Shown here one piece after another: positions 62,292 to 64,000 of a stretch of DNA of 64,000 nucleotides. Source of the stretch: Veillonellaceae bacterium (GTDB lineage Bacteria; Bacillota_C; Negativicutes; UBA1444); contig JAAZNU010000030.1 of the NCBI GenBank assembly GCA_012798135.1, positions 59,332 through 123,331 on the forward strand, in the 5' to 3' direction. Within the stretch, counting starts at the first letter, position 1, and every line of letters begins with the position of its first letter. The position numbers were made by a program, and so were the translations under genes. A model generated the notes under the pieces. That model saw only the letters and a program-made list of their open reading frames with translations, ran no database searches and was not told the DNA's origin.

Positions 62292-63872
62292 TTACCCTCT
62301 TTCAATGGGAGTCGGTTGGTCGGATGGCGCCGGCAAACTGACCGTCATTATGGTACCGCCGCCGGGCCGGTTCTGCGCTTGTATTTCGCCGCCATGCGCC
62401 TCAATGATTCCGCGGCAGATCGAAAGCCCGAGTCCGATGCCGTCAACACGATAGGCAGGTAAACGAATCCGATAGAATTTATCGAAAATATGCGGTAATT
62501 CGTCCGGGGGAATTCCCAGTCCCCGGTCGGCGACCGTTATGGAAAACTTGCCGGGAACAGCAGCGACCGCAATATCGATCGGTGAGTCCGGCGCGGAATA
62601 TTTCAGGGAATTATCAATCAGGTTGATCATGACTTGCTCCAAGAGCACCGAGTCGGCGTGAATCATGGCGACGCATGAAGAGCCGTTGAAACGGATGGTG
62701 CGGTTAGCGATCAAATCCTTTAGGCGATGCAGCGCGGCGCCGATAACATCCTCCAAATCGCACCAGTCGAGCTTCAGATGGGCCATGCCGCTTTCCAGGC
62801 GCGCCGAATCCAACAAATTGGCGACGACGCGATCCATTCGGTGAGCGCCGTCCTGAATATTGACCAACAGGTCGTGACGGTCCTGGCTCGAGTAGAGGGC
62901 TTCAGACTCCAACAAGGTGGAGACGGAGCCGATAATCGATGACAGCGGCGTACGCAGCTCGTGTGAAACAGAATTCAACAGGGCGGTGCGCAGCTTGTCG
63001 GATTCCAGAAGCAGGGCCGCTTCCCGCTGTTTTGCCATTAGTCGGGAGCGCTCCATGGCAACGGCAGCCAGCCCAGCCCAGGCTTCCAACAATGTCAGAT
63101 GTTCAGACGAGACGGTGACATTTTTTGCCTGGACCGCCAATAAGCCCGCCACCGCCGCCGGGGTTGCCATGGGAAAATAGAGGAAATCCACCGCCGCGAA
63201 ATGGTCGGTTGTAGGTCCCGCCGGCTTATTTTTTGCAAAGCTCCAGCTGGCGGCAACCAGTTCAGGCGCACTTAGGGTTGGTGGCTCCGGATCGTTGGCA
63301 GTGGTATCCATGCTGGCTTGCGGCGGTTTGTGATCCGCCCGAACTGTGAGGCCGCCGTTTTCGTCGGGGAGTATCACCCGGGTTCGTAGCCCCAGTGTGT
63401 CGGCAACCTGCATGGCCAGCTTTTGGACAATGGCGTCCAAATCAACGATAGCCGCGATTTCGCGACTAAACTGGTACAACGCCGCCGTACTGCGTTCGCG
63501 TTGACTGGCGGCCGCCGCTTCATGCATTAATACTTCCGTACGGCCGCCAATAATAAAAGCAACCAGCAGAAAAGTAACGAAACTCCAAACGTAGCGGACA
63601 TCATCGACCGTAAGTGTATAAGTGGGCGGAATGAACAAAAAATCAAAAGCCAGCATACTGATGACGGCAGTGAAATAGGAAGGCCAGCGTCCCCACCAGA
63701 AGGCGCTGAGAATGACTGGCAATTGGTAAAATAGGGCGATATTGATGAGCTCGTGTTCTTTCGTGAACATTACGCCGAAAGTAACCAGGCCGATCATGAC
63801 AAGACTGTAAAGATAAGGACGCCATTGGGTGGCAGGATGGACTGGCGGTGACGTAAAAGCGTTCAGTTTCAT
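62292..63872 (-). CDS. KdpD-like sensor kinase lacking the N-terminal KdpD/Usp domains
   Basis: The product is 526 aa from ATG 63872 (AAGGAGC upstream). It contains the four-helix DUF4118-type membrane domain of KdpD (about 20-115), a GAF domain (about 135-280), a HisKA domain with the phospho-acceptor His in SVSHELRTPLSS (near residue 304), and a GHKL ATPase (NLIDNSLKYSAPDSPIDIAV, DRGLGIPP, GIGLGLSI). Full KdpD is about 900 aa and has an N-terminal ATP-binding and Usp-like part. That part is absent here. It forms an operon with kdpE. Confidence 0.87.
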   Translation of the reverse strand: MKLNAFTSPPVHPATQWRPYLYSLVMIGLVTFGVMFTKEHELINIALFYQLPVILSAFWWGRWPSYFTAVISMLAFDFLFIPPTYTLTVDDVRYVWSFVTFLLVAFIIGGRTEVLMHEAAAASQRERSTAALYQFSREIAAIVDLDAIVQKLAMQVADTLGLRTRVILPDENGGLTVRADHKPPQASMDTTANDPEPPTLSAPELVAASWSFAKNKPAGPTTDHFAAVDFLYFPMATPAAVAGLLAVQAKNVTVSSEHLTLLEAWAGLAAVAMERSRLMAKQREAALLLESDKLRTALLNSVSHELRTPLSSIIGSVSTLLESEALYSSQDRHDLLVNIQDGAHRMDRVVANLLDSARLESGMAHLKLDWCDLEDVIGAALHRLKDLIANRTIRFNGSSCVAMIHADSVLLEQVMINLIDNSLKYSAPDSPIDIAVAAVPGKFSITVADRGLGIPPDELPHIFDKFYRIRLPAYRVDGIGLGLSICRGIIEAHGGEIQAQNRPGGGTIMTVSLPAPSDQPTPIERG

Positions 63873-63918
63873 AGCGGCTCCTTGTTTCCTTCGGGGAATG
63901 GATAAATTCCGACTTTTT

Positions 63919-63946
63919 ATTGTACTCTTTTCTCGGCTTTTGTCCA
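63919..63946 (-). promoter_or_regulatory. Promoter of the kdpD-like/kdpE operon
   Basis: On the minus strand TGGACA (plus 63941-63946) and TACAAT (63919-63924) are 16 nt apart, about 50 bp upstream of the kinase ATG. Confidence 0.55.
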
Positions 63947-64000
63947 GAGATAAGGAGCCGTCCACAATACTCCAAAAATATTATAACGCGGAACCGGTAA

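Noticed and set aside
1..64000. CRISPR arrays, insertion sequences, prophage or integrase genes
   Set aside because: No regularly spaced repeats, transposase or integrase motifs, or target-site duplications were seen on reading through both strands.

Overview
The window looks like chromosomal sequence of a diderm Firmicute, most likely an anaerobic Negativicute (Sporomusaceae-like). This placement is an inference. Sigma-A promoters (TTGACA-17-TACAAT type), strong AGGAGG ribosome sites, a PyrR-type pyr leader, split CbiO/EcfT transport genes and a BmrCD-like exporter are Firmicute traits. A small secreted protein with a porin-like C-terminus (33869-34348, minus strand) hints at an outer membrane. 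No rRNA, phage, insertion sequence or CRISPR array is visible. Gene density is high, with mostly short intergenic gaps carrying hairpin terminators.

Region 1-8.3 kb: the end of a CoxE-like VWA gene; an SH3-like lipoprotein; an autoregulated-looking flavoprotein/TetR pair with twin palindromic operators; a chemoreceptor; and a minus-strand amino-acid ABC system of unusual build. In that system the ATPase carries an extra RsbW-like (GHKL) tail, and one polypeptide holds a permease flanked by two solute-binding domains whose lobes are in permuted order.

Region 8.4-23.4 kb is housekeeping: gltX followed by tRNA-Glu(CTC); a PyrR-attenuated pyrK-pyrD-pyrF-pyrE operon; typA; a secreted protein with a duplicated domain; the branched-chain amino-acid transporter livH-M-G-F-K; and a long glutamine synthetase behind a leader with an ANTAR-like hexaloop hairpin that excludes the terminator.

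Region 23.7-33.8 kb: a heterodimeric ABC exporter, a 47-aa membrane protein, an M20 amidohydrolase (N-carbamoyl-amino-acid/allantoate type), a thioesterase, a TAXI-type TRAP transporter (binding protein plus fused permease), an acyl-CoA dehydrogenase and tRNA-Val(GAC).

Region 33.8-41.5 kb: a LysR regulator, then a TRAP-like large permease with a 77-aa membrane partner and CitE-like/CitF genes. These suggest uptake and CoA-dependent cleavage of a citrate- or citramalate-like acid, but no citD acyl-carrier gene is present. An HD hydrolase and a PhzF-family isomerase follow.

Region 41.5-64 kb: a 1230-aa GAF/PAS/GGDEF/EAL protein, a soluble chemoreceptor, a membrane SDH/ClpP-fold protease, a ZIP metal transporter, a UspA protein, a two-gene ECF transporter (double ATPase; T-S fusion), a carbohydrate-acid style cluster (MFS, split transketolase, GntR/FCD regulator, LhgO-like FAD oxidase), a second GGDEF-EAL protein, menG, a zinc alcohol dehydrogenase, and a minus-strand kdpD-like/kdpE pair (the kinase lacks the N-terminal KdpD/Usp part) followed by two small genes.
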